DNA of 52,294 nt from Desulfarculales bacterium UBA702. GTDB lineage: Bacteria > Desulfobacterota > Syntrophobacteria > Syntrophobacterales > Syntrophobacteraceae. This document shows, in pieces, positions 25,626-36,500 of this stretch. The position numbers were made by a program, and so were the translations under genes. The stretch lies in assembly GCA_002298165.1 (NCBI GenBank), contig DBMI01000115.1, forward strand, positions 209,911 through 262,204, read 5' to 3'. Under the pieces are notes generated by a model. The model saw nothing but the letters and a program-made list of their open reading frames with translations. It was not told the origin of the DNA and searched no databases. Each line of letters starts with the position of its first letter. Position 1 is the stretch's first letter.

Positions 25626-28600
25626 ATGCCGAAGCATATCTTGTACTTTTCACACATCGGACGGCATTATTGTCTTTCGCCGACATTGGCGGCCGTTCTG
25701 TTTGCCTTCTTTTGCATTACGGGCATGCCTTTTTCGGCATTGTCGGCCCAGAGCGAATCATCTCAAGGTTCGGATGCAATTCCACCTTTTGAGATGGTAA
25801 AGAGCTTAAATGCAGATGCGGTCAAGCTCTACCGGCAAGGAAATTACAGGGAGGCCCTCAGTGTCGCTCTCAGGGCAAGTGAGCTTTCCCGCCAAACTCT
25901 TGGGGAGCAGCATCCGGGCTTTGCCGATGCAATTGATAATCTTGCAGCCATTTACAAAGCCACGGGTGACTATGAGGAAGCGGAACCGCTCCTTCGGCAG
26001 GCTTTGCAGATTCGGCAGAAAGCACTGGGTGAGAACGATCCTGATTTTGTCTTTAGCCTGAACAACCTCGCCGGCCTGTATAAGGCAACGGGTAAATACG
26101 CCGATGCAGAATCTCTCTACCTGCGCGCGCTTGAAACCATCCTCGCGAACATTGGCGAGGATAACCCTCTTTATGTCAGCTCCCTGAATAATCTGGCCTC
26201 ACTCTACAAGGCTATGGGCGACTATGCCAGGGTAGAGCCTCTCTATGTAAAAGCCAGAGATATTCTGAAAAAGATTTCGGCCGAGGATCAGCCTGAATAT
26301 GCAATTGTAATAAGCAATCTGGCCCATCTTTACGCTCTCATGGGAAGGAGTACAGAAGCAGAATCCCTTTACAGGCTGTCCCTCGAAACATCCCGTCGGA
26401 TAGTCGGCGAAGAGCATCCCCAGTACGCCCGCACATTAAACAACTTGGCTTCTCTCTATAAAGACATGGGCGCATACTCCAGGGCGGAGCCCCTTTACCG
26501 GGAATCTATCGATCTTTTGTCTTCCACTTCAGGCAAAAACAGCCCCGATGCCGCCTCTGCCCTTAACAATCTCGCAGAGCTTTATAAGGATATGGGAGAC
26601 TTCGAAAAAGCTGAATCGCTCTACCTCCGTGCAAATGAAATCAAGAGGGAGCTTTACGGCGAAAAGCACCCCGACTTCGCTTTGGGCTTGAACAACCTGG
26701 CAGACCTCTACTACCTGGTTGGGAATTTCGAGAAGGCCGGAAAATTATATGATCAGGCCCTCCAGGTTTATCGGGCCAGCCTTGGCGAAAAACACCCCGA
26801 TGTTGCACTTACGATGCAAAATCTTGCCGTGCTCTATAAAGCTGTAGGTAAATACAAGGAAGCCGAACCACTCTACCGGCAGGCACTTGAGATATGGAAA
26901 TCGACTTTTGGTGACAGGCATACAAGTATTGCTCTTTGCCTCAACAACCTTGGTGGTCTTTATCATGCGATGGGCAGATTTGGTGAGGCGGAACCGCTAT
27001 ACCGGAAGGCCCTTGAAATGCGGACCGCTCTTCTCGGAGAGTACCACCCTGACGTAGCCGCCAGTCTGAACAGCATGGCTGCGCTCAAAGCCGCATCCTC
27101 CCGCTATGACGAAGCCCTGAAACTCATGACCCGGTCCCAGGATATCAACGACCGCCTGATCCGAAATATTTTCTCTATCGCATCCGAGAACCAGCGCCTT
27201 AAATACATCTCCGTTTTAAGCGGTGAGATGGATGCTTTCCTCTCGCTCATCGCCGATCATCTCTCGACCTCTTCTTCGGCTGTAGCGGCTGGATTCGATC
27301 TCGTACTAAAACGCAAAGCAATTGTGGCCGAAGCTATGGCAGCCGAGCGCGATGCCATTCTTGGCGGCCGGTATCCTGATCTGGAACCGGTTCTACGCGA
27401 GTTGCGAACATTGAGAATCCAGATTGCTCAAAAGACGATGTCCGGTCCCGGCCCCGAAGGCTTGCCCGCACACCAGAAACAGTTGGCCAAATGGAACGAA
27501 CAAAAGGAACGAATCGAAATCGGTCTGGCAGCCAAAATACCGGAGGTCAATCTGGCAAAGCGCCTGATGGATGCTGACAGAAACGCCGTCGCAAAATCAC
27601 TTCCCGAATCTGCAGCACTGGTTGAGTTCGTCCGGTTCAATTCCTTCAATTTCAAGGCAGTCCCTTCAAAAGGGCAGTCTCAATGGAAGCCATCCCGTTA
27701 TCTGGCATTTGTAATGCTTTCCGGAAAACCGGATCAAATTTCTTTGATCGACCTCGGCAACGCGGACACAATCGACCATATGATCTCCGATTTCAGAACT
27801 TCAATTACCGGAGAAACCGACAGGGCCGGAAAACGGGGAATTAGCATGAACTCTGAAGGGGGAGGAAATTCCCGATCCGCGGCCGCATTGCGGAAAGCGG
27901 TTCTGGACCCGATCTTTCCGGCATTGAAAGGGCAGAAACACGCATTCCTTGCTCCCGACGGAAATCTATATCGACTCTCGTTCGGTGCTTTGCCAATGGG
28001 CACCGATCGCTTTGTAATCGACGATTACCACATCAGCTATATAGGCTCGGGAAGGGATATTCTCCGATTTGGCCAAGAGCCCCGGGTAAAGGCGTCAGCA
28101 TCCCTGGTTACAGCCGATCCCGATTACGATTTGGCAGCAACAGTCCAATCCACTCAGCCCGGGGAAACGCCTTTAGCAGGAAAACAATCGCGAGACCTGC
28201 TCCGGGATACGCCGCATTTTGAACGCCTGCCCGGCACCCGCACGGAGGGAGAACATATTGCAGCCCTGCTCGGAGTAGCGCCGCTAATTGGTCCCAAAGC
28301 CTCAAAAGAGCAGCTCAAGTCAGTTCGCTCGCCACAGATAATGCACATTGCCACCCACGGCTTCTTTTTGCCGGACCAGGAGCAAACACCAACCCAAAAT
28401 GGGCCTTTAAAAAGGAAGCAGCCATATCCGCCGGATCGTAAATTGCCTCCGCTTCTGCGGTGCATGGAAAACCCCCTCCTCCGTTCCGGCCTTGTGCTGG
28501 CAGGTGCCAACGCGTGGCTTCAAGGCAAGCGATTGCCCCACGCAGCGGATGACGGCATACTTACAGGCGAAGATGCCTCCGGGCTGGATTTGCTCTCAAC

Positions 28601-28913
28601 CGACCTGGTGGTACTCTCTGCCTGTGAAACCGGACTTGGCGACATCAGGGTCGGCGAAGGAGTCTTCGGATTGCGCAGGGCCTTCCTGATGGCGGGCGCC
28701 AAGACCCTCGTGATGAGCCTTTGGAAAGTTCCCGATACACAAACCCAAATGCTTATGGAAGATTTTTATAAAAGGATAATGGCGGGCACTCCCCGTGCGG
28801 AAGCTTTGCGTGAGGCTCAATTATCCGTAAAGGAAGAATTTCCGGAACCATTCTACTGGGGTGCATTTATCTGCCAGGGAGACCCCGGGCCGATGCCGTC
28901 GCTACGGAAATAG
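25626..28913 (+). CDS. exported TPR-CHAT (caspase-like) protein
   Basis: A 1095-residue protein starting at the ATG at 25626, which has AGAGG 5 bases upstream; the longer start at 25566 is less likely. A signal peptide covers about residues 1-44. Then come about ten tandem 42-residue tetratricopeptide repeats of the kinesin-light-chain type (pattern LNNLAxLYxxxGxxxxAExLYxxAL, to about residue 500). The last 300 residues are a CHAT domain with catalytic His911 (MHIATHGFF) and Cys1000 (LSACETGLGD), both in conserved context, so an active caspase-fold peptidase is likely. TPR repeats usually bind a partner or substrate. The export signal is notable: many characterised CHAT proteins act in the cytoplasm. 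The substrate is unknown. Confidence 0.93.
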   Translation: MPKHILYFSHIGRHYCLSPTLAAVLFAFFCITGMPFSALSAQSESSQGSDAIPPFEMVKSLNADAVKLYRQGNYREALSVALRASELSRQTLGEQHPGFADAIDNLAAIYKATGDYEEAEPLLRQALQIRQKALGENDPDFVFSLNNLAGLYKATGKYADAESLYLRALETILANIGEDNPLYVSSLNNLASLYKAMGDYARVEPLYVKARDILKKISAEDQPEYAIVISNLAHLYALMGRSTEAESLYRLSLETSRRIVGEEHPQYARTLNNLASLYKDMGAYSRAEPLYRESIDLLSSTSGKNSPDAASALNNLAELYKDMGDFEKAESLYLRANEIKRELYGEKHPDFALGLNNLADLYYLVGNFEKAGKLYDQALQVYRASLGEKHPDVALTMQNLAVLYKAVGKYKEAEPLYRQALEIWKSTFGDRHTSIALCLNNLGGLYHAMGRFGEAEPLYRKALEMRTALLGEYHPDVAASLNSMAALKAASSRYDEALKLMTRSQDINDRLIRNIFSIASENQRLKYISVLSGEMDAFLSLIADHLSTSSSAVAAGFDLVLKRKAIVAEAMAAERDAILGGRYPDLEPVLRELRTLRIQIAQKTMSGPGPEGLPAHQKQLAKWNEQKERIEIGLAAKIPEVNLAKRLMDADRNAVAKSLPESAALVEFVRFNSFNFKAVPSKGQSQWKPSRYLAFVMLSGKPDQISLIDLGNADTIDHMISDFRTSITGETDRAGKRGISMNSEGGGNSRSAAALRKAVLDPIFPALKGQKHAFLAPDGNLYRLSFGALPMGTDRFVIDDYHISYIGSGRDILRFGQEPRVKASASLVTADPDYDLAATVQSTQPGETPLAGKQSRDLLRDTPHFERLPGTRTEGEHIAALLGVAPLIGPKASKEQLKSVRSPQIMHIATHGFFLPDQEQTPTQNGPLKRKQPYPPDRKLPPLLRCMENPLLRSGLVLAGANAWLQGKRLPHAADDGILTGEDASGLDLLSTDLVVLSACETGLGDIRVGEGVFGLRRAFLMAGAKTLVMSLWKVPDTQTQMLMEDFYKRIMAGTPRAEALREAQLSVKEEFPEPFYWGAFICQGDPGPMPSLRK

Positions 28914-28942
28914 AGGCTCAAACAGGTAAATGGATGCCGGCT

Positions 28943-30376
28943 TCAATGCTTCCTGCCCTCATTGTCGGCGGGAGCCCGGTCCCATGCACTCCAGCCGCCG
29001 CCCAGGGCTTCGATGAGTTGTACACTTCCGATCATCCGGCGCCCGAGGATATTTATGTTGGCCAATTCATTGCCGAGAGTAATATTTTGCGTAACGATGA
29101 CATCAAGCGCACTGGCAAGGCCGGCCATATAACGGTTGGTGGTTATTTCCAGTGACTGCCGGGCAGCGGTTAGCGAAAGGGCCTGCACCTCGGCCTCATG
29201 TTCGAGTATACGCAGCGACGCGAGAAAGTCTTCAACCTGCTGAAATCCTGCAAGCACGGCCTGTCGGTAAGATGCCGCTCTGGCTTCGAAGGCCGCCCTG
29301 GCCTGTTCGGTTTGAGCGCTTCTGAGGCCTGCATCGAATATTACCTCATGGAGTGATGCCGGCCCAAGCACCCAAAACGCACTCGGCCATGTCAGCCATT
29401 TAGCGATATCGGTAGCCTGAAAACCGCCCGATGAGCTAAGGGAAAGACTCGGATAGTATGCCGCAACCGCAACGCCAATCTGGGCATTTGCAGCCGCGGC
29501 GCTTCTTTCGGCCGCTGCGATATCGGGCCTGCGTTCCAAAAGCTCCGAAGGCACTTCGGTCGGTATGGATGGGGGGCCAATATCGAGTGGCGACACCGGG
29601 ATAGACAACTCGGAAGGGGACTTGCCGATGAGTACAGCAATCGCGTGTTCGTACTGAGAACGCTGAATGCCGGTCTCGATCGATTGAGATTGTGCGGATC
29701 TGAGCTGGGTTTCAGCCTGAAGCACGTCAGCTTTCGATGCTACACCGGCTCCGTAGCGGTTTTTTGTCAACTGCAGGAATTTTTCATAATGGGCGGTGGT
29801 CGTGTCGAGTACTTGTTTCTGGGTATCGAGTGTCCTAAGCTGGAGATACAGTTGCGCTAGCTGGGCGTGTGCCAGGAGCCGCACATTTTCGAGATCCGCG
29901 GCGCTGGCCTCAGCGCTCGCCTGACTCGACTCGACTGTTCGGCGTACCCTGCCCCAGAGGTCCAGCTCCCATGAGATGGTTCCGTCGATGGAAAAGGACG
30001 ATACGGGAGGTGTGTTCTCTTTGCCGGACCTGCTGGTGGAACTCCCCACTGAAAGCGTTGGGAAATACCCGGCACGGGCAGCTTTTACCACGGCAAGGGC
30101 CTGCCTTAACTGGGCTTCGGCTGCCGCAATGTTCTGGTTTGAAATATCTACCTGTTCTTCGAGTTCATTTAATTTAGGATCGTTGAAGATTTCCCACCAC
30201 GATCCCCTGGGCAACTGGTCTTGAGGCTCTGCTTTTTTCCATCCTTCCATTTCCTTGTAAGCTACCGGCACTGTGATGCTTGGCCTGGTATAATCGGGAC
30301 CTACCGTACACGCCGCAAGAATTAGAGCCAGAAATGGAATTGCCGCCTTTTTCAAGTGCCTTGCTCGTGCCATCAT
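28943..30376 (-). CDS. outer-membrane efflux lipoprotein, NodT/OprM family
   Basis: A TolC-family outer-membrane factor. I place the start at the ATG at 30376, giving 477 residues (usual length about 470), since the longer frame reads back into the preceding gene. A lipobox ALILAAC puts the lipidated cysteine near residue 23, followed by TVGPDYTRP, a classic NodT-type start. Two paired TolC repeats follow. The trimeric tunnel completes the RND pump encoded just upstream. It is the last gene of the four-gene minus-strand operon. Confidence 0.92.
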   Translation of the reverse strand: MMARARHLKKAAIPFLALILAACTVGPDYTRPSITVPVAYKEMEGWKKAEPQDQLPRGSWWEIFNDPKLNELEEQVDISNQNIAAAEAQLRQALAVVKAARAGYFPTLSVGSSTSRSGKENTPPVSSFSIDGTISWELDLWGRVRRTVESSQASAEASAADLENVRLLAHAQLAQLYLQLRTLDTQKQVLDTTTAHYEKFLQLTKNRYGAGVASKADVLQAETQLRSAQSQSIETGIQRSQYEHAIAVLIGKSPSELSIPVSPLDIGPPSIPTEVPSELLERRPDIAAAERSAAAANAQIGVAVAAYYPSLSLSSSGGFQATDIAKWLTWPSAFWVLGPASLHEVIFDAGLRSAQTEQARAAFEARAASYRQAVLAGFQQVEDFLASLRILEHEAEVQALSLTAARQSLEITTNRYMAGLASALDVIVTQNITLGNELANINILGRRMIGSVQLIEALGGGWSAWDRAPADNEGRKH

Positions 30377-30449
30377 AGGCTTCCCGCTGCTGAGATGTCT
30401 ATTGGGTCTTGCGCAGATCTCCATCAATACAAGGCCGAAAGTTTTGTGC

Positions 30450-33400
30450 TTACAATTCATCCATTGAAGCAGCATCTGTCCCGACGGCCCGCTTGCCTCT
30501 CAGGCGCTGCATGCGGAGCCTGAACCGGTCCATGTATAGATATATTACGGGAGTGGTAAAAAGAGTCAGCATCTGACTGAAAACCAATCCGCCGACTATT
30601 GCCAGGCCAAGGGGCCTACGCAATTCCGATCCTATCCCCTTACCGAGGGCCAGAGGCAATGCTCCAAGCAAAGCCGCCATGGTCGTCATCATAATTGGCC
30701 GAAATCTTAGGAGACTTGCCTGATATATCGCTTCCAGTGGGCTTTTACCTTTATTTCGCTCGGCTTCCAGGGCAAAATCGACCATCATTATCCCGTTCTT
30801 CTTGACGAGTCCTATAAGCAGGATGATCCCGATCACGGCAATGAGACTGAGTTCAGTTCTGAAAATCATAAGGGTGACAAGTGCCCCAACACCCGCGGAA
30901 GGCAAGGTCGACAGGATGGTGATCGGATGGATATAGCTCTCGTAGAGAACGCCAAGCACGATGTAGACAGTTACAAGCGCCGCCAGTATAAGCAGAGGTT
31001 CATTCGCGAGTGAGGCCTGGTATGCCTGGGCTGTCCCGAGAAAGCTGCCGTGAATGCTTGCCGGCAGTCCCATCTTCAGAGTCGCCGTTTCAATCGCGGA
31101 AACCGCATCTCCAAGCGCCGTACCGGGAGCAAGGTTAAATGAGATAGTGATCGAGGGGAACTGCCCCAGATGATTTACGGAAAGCGAAGTCGCGGATGGT
31201 TCGAGGTGCGCGAATGCACTCAGGGGGACCTCGGCACCGGTCGAAGAATGCACGAAGATATCCCGCAGAGTTTCGGGACTCTGCCAGTATCGAGGGTCCA
31301 CCTCCATTACAACATGGTATTGATTCAGCATGCTGTAAATGACGGAAACCTGCCGCTGGCCAAATGCATCGTATAAGGTGTCATCAATGAGTTGAGTGCT
31401 TATGCCTAATCGTGATGCCGTGTTGCGGTCGATTACAAGCAGGCTCTGTAGCCCCCGGTCCTGCTGATCGCTGTTCACATCCACCAGTTGGGGCAATTGG
31501 CGCATCCGCTGGAATACGCGCGGCGCCCAGGTATTCATATCGGTCAGGTTTTCGCCTCTCAGCGTATATTGATAAGTGGCAATGCTCATTCTTCCACCGA
31601 TTCGCAGTTCCTGCACCGGTTGAAGACCCGTGAACGCTCCCGGCACCTTGCCGAGCTTTCCGCGCAGCCTTCCCATTACTTGCTGCACAGTAGATTTGCG
31701 CTCCTCAAATGGCTTCAGGGCGATAAACATCCTGGCGGTATTTGTCGTAGAGCCTCCTCCGCCCGTGAAACCGGTAACATCGGCCACATCTGGATCTCCT
31801 CTGATTATATCGACAACTTCCGTCAGCTTCTTGCTCATCGCCTGAAACGAAATATCCTGTGCCGCCTGGATTGATCCGCTGATGCGTCCGGTATCCTGCT
31901 CGGGGAAAAATCCCTTGGGGATGAAATGGAAAAGAAGGACATTTATCACGACCGTAAGCAGGGTAATTGAAAGCATCAGGAGTGGTCTGCGAAGCGCCCG
32001 GCCCAGGTTCTTCTCGTAGCCCCTTCGCATGAACTCGAAAACATTTTCAATTGCCTTATAGGGCCTGCCGTGGACGGGGTTTTCTTCTCTTCTGAGAACT
32101 GTTGCGCACATCATGGGGGTTGTAGTGAGCGATACCACAAGTGAAATCATTATGGCGGCGGAAAGCGTTACGGCAAATTCCCGGAACAACCGGCCCACTA
32201 TTCCTCCCATCAAGAGGATGGGAATGAATACTGCCACCAGCGAAACGCTCATCGACACAACAGTGAACGCAATCTCTCGCGCCCCGGTCAGGGCGGCCCT
32301 GAACGGGGTCTGGCCCTGTTCCATGTACCTGGTGATGTTTTCGAGCACGACGATTGCGTCATCCACGACGAACCCGGTTGCAATTGTGAGCGCCATCAGC
32401 GAAAGATTATCAAGGCTGTAGCCCCAGAGATACATCACCCCGAAGGTGCTTATGAGCGAAACCGGGACGGCGACACTGGGGATGATAGTTGCCCGCACGT
32501 TCCTTAGAAAGGCGAATACAACCAGGATAACGAGGATTCCCGAAATGACGAGAGTTATCTCGACATCGCGCAGTGAGCCGCGTATGGGCGGAGTGCGGTC
32601 AAGGACAACCGAGAGGTTTACATTTTGCGGTATCGAGGCCTGAAGCTGCGGCAGCATCTCGCGCACACGATCAACCGTTTCGATGATGTTTGCACCCGGC
32701 TGACGAAACATAACCAGCATTACGGCAGGTTTGCCGTTTACTGAACCTCCGGTGCGCACATCCTCAACCGAATCCTGGACGTCTCCGACATCTGCAATAC
32801 GAACGGCCGATCCTGATTGGTAGCGAATAATCAGCGGACGGTATTGCTCGGCTTTCCACAACTGATTATTGCTCCGGATCTCCCAATTACGGGACCCATC
32901 GGCCAATTGCCCGGCGGGACGGTTCAAGTTGGTAGCGCTTATTGCAATTCGGGCATCATCGAGGCCGATCCCGTACTTATTCATTGCCGTTGGATTCAAC
33001 TCAATCCGAACAGCAGGCAGTGAGCCTCCTCCCACGAACACCTGCCCGATCCCCTCGACCTGCGAGAGCTTCTGCTGCAAAATCGTCGAGGCGGCGTCGT
33101 ACATCTTTGCCCTTTCGACGGTATCGGAGGTCAGTGCGATGATGAGAATGGGCGCATCGGCCGGATTTACCTTTTTGTAGGTTGGATTGCTGGGAAGCGA
33201 TGAAGGCAGGTAGCTTCGAGCGGCATTTATCGCGGCTTGCACGTCGCGCGCGGCCCCGTCGATGTTTCGGCTTAGATCGAACTGTATGGTGATGGACATA
33301 GAGCCCCGATTGCTCGTCGAGGTCATCTCGGCTACACCGGCAATTCGTCCCAGTTGGCGTTCAAGCGGGGCGGCAACAGAGGTTGCCATTGTCTCAGGGT

Positions 33401-33563
33401 CTGCTCCGGGTAGGTTTGCCGACACCTGGATCGTGGCAAAATCAACCTGCGGCAATGGCGAAACCGGCAGAAAATTGAAGGCGATAATTCCGGCGAGCGC
33501 CATCCCTATTGTAAGCAACGTGGTCGCGACAGGCCGCCTTATGAATATTTCCGATAAGTTCAT
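30450..33563 (-). CDS. RND efflux transporter, MdtC-like
   Basis: A 1037-residue inner-membrane RND pump of the AcrB/MdtBC family. It begins MNLSEIFIRRPVATTLLTIG and has the expected repeat of membrane and porter halves. Key motifs include SIRGSLRDVEITLVIS-like helix 2 context (PIRGSLRDVE) and the proton-relay aspartates in GFVVDDAIVVLENI near residue 405. A 4-base overlap with the preceding pump gene (ATGA) implies coupled synthesis. Adjacent homologous pumps of equal length are the MdtB/MdtC arrangement, which forms a heterotrimer exporting bile salts and other amphiphiles. Which subunit is B and which is C is not settled by sequence alone. Confidence 0.94.
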   Translation of the reverse strand: MNLSEIFIRRPVATTLLTIGMALAGIIAFNFLPVSPLPQVDFATIQVSANLPGADPETMATSVAAPLERQLGRIAGVAEMTSTSNRGSMSITIQFDLSRNIDGAARDVQAAINAARSYLPSSLPSNPTYKKVNPADAPILIIALTSDTVERAKMYDAASTILQQKLSQVEGIGQVFVGGGSLPAVRIELNPTAMNKYGIGLDDARIAISATNLNRPAGQLADGSRNWEIRSNNQLWKAEQYRPLIIRYQSGSAVRIADVGDVQDSVEDVRTGGSVNGKPAVMLVMFRQPGANIIETVDRVREMLPQLQASIPQNVNLSVVLDRTPPIRGSLRDVEITLVISGILVILVVFAFLRNVRATIIPSVAVPVSLISTFGVMYLWGYSLDNLSLMALTIATGFVVDDAIVVLENITRYMEQGQTPFRAALTGAREIAFTVVSMSVSLVAVFIPILLMGGIVGRLFREFAVTLSAAIMISLVVSLTTTPMMCATVLRREENPVHGRPYKAIENVFEFMRRGYEKNLGRALRRPLLMLSITLLTVVINVLLFHFIPKGFFPEQDTGRISGSIQAAQDISFQAMSKKLTEVVDIIRGDPDVADVTGFTGGGGSTTNTARMFIALKPFEERKSTVQQVMGRLRGKLGKVPGAFTGLQPVQELRIGGRMSIATYQYTLRGENLTDMNTWAPRVFQRMRQLPQLVDVNSDQQDRGLQSLLVIDRNTASRLGISTQLIDDTLYDAFGQRQVSVIYSMLNQYHVVMEVDPRYWQSPETLRDIFVHSSTGAEVPLSAFAHLEPSATSLSVNHLGQFPSITISFNLAPGTALGDAVSAIETATLKMGLPASIHGSFLGTAQAYQASLANEPLLILAALVTVYIVLGVLYESYIHPITILSTLPSAGVGALVTLMIFRTELSLIAVIGIILLIGLVKKNGIMMVDFALEAERNKGKSPLEAIYQASLLRFRPIMMTTMAALLGALPLALGKGIGSELRRPLGLAIVGGLVFSQMLTLFTTPVIYLYMDRFRLRMQRLRGKRAVGTDAASMDEL

Positions 33564-36500
33564 TCCGACTCCGCCGGGAGTTCGCCCTCCGGCGGCCTTG
33601 GACCGCCTCTGCCAAGACGCCGCGCCAACCGGTCAAACCACAGATAAATAACCGGGGTGGTATAGAGGGTAAGGACCTGGCTGAAAATAAGCCCGCCAAC
33701 AATCGAGATGCCGAGCGGCTTTCGGAGTTCCGACCCAAGGCCGGTTCCCATGGCCAGCGGCAAGGCTCCCAGCAGGGCGGCCATCGTAGTCATCATAATG
33801 GGACGGAACCTTAGCAAACAGGCCTGGTAGATGGCTTCTACCGGGTCTTTCCCTGCATTTCGTTCCGCATCGAGCGCGAAATCAACCATCATGATCGCAT
33901 TCTTTTTGACAATACCGATCAGCAGGATAATTCCGATAAGGGCTACAACACTGAATTCTGTGCGGAAAAGCAGCAGGGCAAGAATAGCTCCGACCCCCGC
34001 CGAAGGAAGCGTCGATAGAATCGTGATCGGATGGATATAGCTTTCATACAGCACACCCAGGACAATATAGACCGTCACCAGGGCCGCCAGTATCAGAATC
34101 GGTTCATTAGAAAGCGAAGCCCTGAAAGCTTGGGCAGTTCCCTGAAATTTGCCCTGTATGCTGCCGGGCAGCCCCATTTTCGCCTCAGTTCCCTCGATAG
34201 CCTTGACTGCATCTCCCAGTGAGTATCCAGGGCCCAGGTTGAACGATATGGTTGTCACGGGAAATTGCCCCTGGTGACTTATGACAAGTGGCCCCGAGGT
34301 TTCTGAAATAGTGGTCACCGCGCTCAAGGGGACCTGTTCGCCGCTTGAGCCTCGCAGATAAATAGCCTTCAACTTATCGGGATGTTGCTGGAAATCGGGT
34401 TTGACCTCGAGTACCACCCGGTATTGGTTGAGCTGTGTAAAAATTGTTGAGATCTGGCGCTGCCCGAAAGCATCGTAGAGCGTATCGACTATGTTTTGCG
34501 GTGATATCCCGAACCTGGACGCGGTAATGCGGTCCATCTCGACCCAGGCCTGAAGTCCCTGGTCCTGCACATCGCTGCTGACGTCCCGAAGCTCCGGCAA
34601 ATCCCGCAGCGCATTAACAACTTTCGGAGCCCAAGTGTTCAATTCGACAACATCCGCATCCTCCAGGCTATACTGAAATTGCGTCCTGCTGACGCGGTCC
34701 TCGACCGTAAGGTCTTGGACCGGCTGCATATAGAGCGTAATTCCATTGAGTCTGGCAAGCTCGGGTTGGAGCCGCCGAATGATGTCTGTTGCGCTTTCTT
34801 TCCGCTCTTCAATAGGCTTCAAATTTATAAGGATCCTGCCGCTGTTTAGCGTGGGATTGGTTCCGTCTATGCCGATGAAGGTGGATAGGCTCTTTACCGC
34901 GTGGTCCTGAAGGATGATTTTCGCCAAATCCTGCTGCTTTTCCGCCATCGCGGCAAACGAGGTCCATTGCGCGGCTTCGGATACGCCGAGAATTATGCCT
35001 GTATCCTGAACCGGGAAGAACCCCTTTGGAACCACTGTGTACAAAAATACAGTGAGCACCAGGGTCGCAGCGGCGACCAGCAGGGTGGATGTTTGCCGTT
35101 CGAGTACCCAGCGAAGGGTCCTGCCGTAGAATTCGATGATCCGGTCGTAAGCCCGCTGAGATTTGCGGTAGAGCCAGGTCTGCTGCTCCTCGGGGGTATG
35201 GTGAAGCAGGCGTGCGCACATCATCGGCGTCAGGGTGAGCGATACGACGGCTGATATGAGAATGGTGACACCAAGCGTGATGGCGAACTCACGGAACAAC
35301 CTTCCCACTATATCGCCCATGAAAAGCAAAGGAATCAGAACGGCGATAAGCGAGACGGTCAAAGAAATAATGGTGAAGGCAATCTGTTCGGAGCCTTTCA
35401 GTGCCGCCTTAATGGGAGAATCGCCCTGCTCGATATAGCGGGAGACGTTTTCGATCATCACGATTGCGTCATCCACAACGAAACCCGTTGAGATCGTAAG
35501 GGCCATGAGTGAGAGGTTATTGAGGCTGAAGCCGAGCAGGTACATTGCGCCGAAAGTGCCTATCAGGGAAAGGGGAACGGCAAAGCTTGGTATTATCGTG
35601 GCGGAAAGGTTTCGTAAAAACAAAAAGATCACCATGATCACCAGTACCACTGCCAGCATCAACTCGAACTGGACGTCCCTTACGGATTCGCGAATCGTTG
35701 TGGTGCGGTCGGTCAGGACGGAAACGTCCACGGCTGACGGCAGGGAACTCTGCAATTGAGGCAAGAGCCTCTTGATGCTGTCCACGACTTCTATGACATT
35801 GGCCCCGGGCTGCCTCTGGATATTCATGATTACGGCTGGGGCATCGTTCATCCACGCCGCCTGCTTCACGTTTTCCGCATCATCTTTCACATCGGCTATA
35901 TCCGAGAGCTTGACCGGAGCTCCGTTTCGGTACGCAATAATCAGCGGGCGGTAATCATCGCTTGTCATGAGCTGATCGTTAGCGCCGATAATGGATGCCT
36001 GGCGCGGGCCGTCGAACCCTCCCTTGGCCTGGTTTACATTTGCCGCCGCAACGGCTGTGCGTAAGTCTTCGAGTGTCAGGTTGTATGCGGCAAGGGCCGT
36101 CGGGTTTGCCTGAATCCGCACTGCCGGCCTCTGCCCGCCGCTGATACTGACAAGGCCCACTCCCGCCAACTGGGAAATTTTCTGTGCGAGCCTGGTATCG
36201 GCGAGGTCCTCCACCTTGGGCAGCGGGAGTGTCTTCGACGTCAGGGCCAGAGTAAGAATTGGCGCATCCGCCGGGTTTACCTTACTGTAAACAGGAGGAT
36301 TTGGGAGATCCTTGGGCAGAAAGCTCGTTGCGGCGTTAATTGCCGCCTGCACCTCCTGCTCCGCCACATCCAGACTAAGTTCCAGGCTGAACTGCAGCGT
36401 AATGACCGAACTGCCGCTCGAACTGTTCGAGGTCATTTGCTTAAGCCCCGGCATTTGCCCGAACTGGCGCTCGAGTGGTGCGGTTATTGATGATGCTGCA

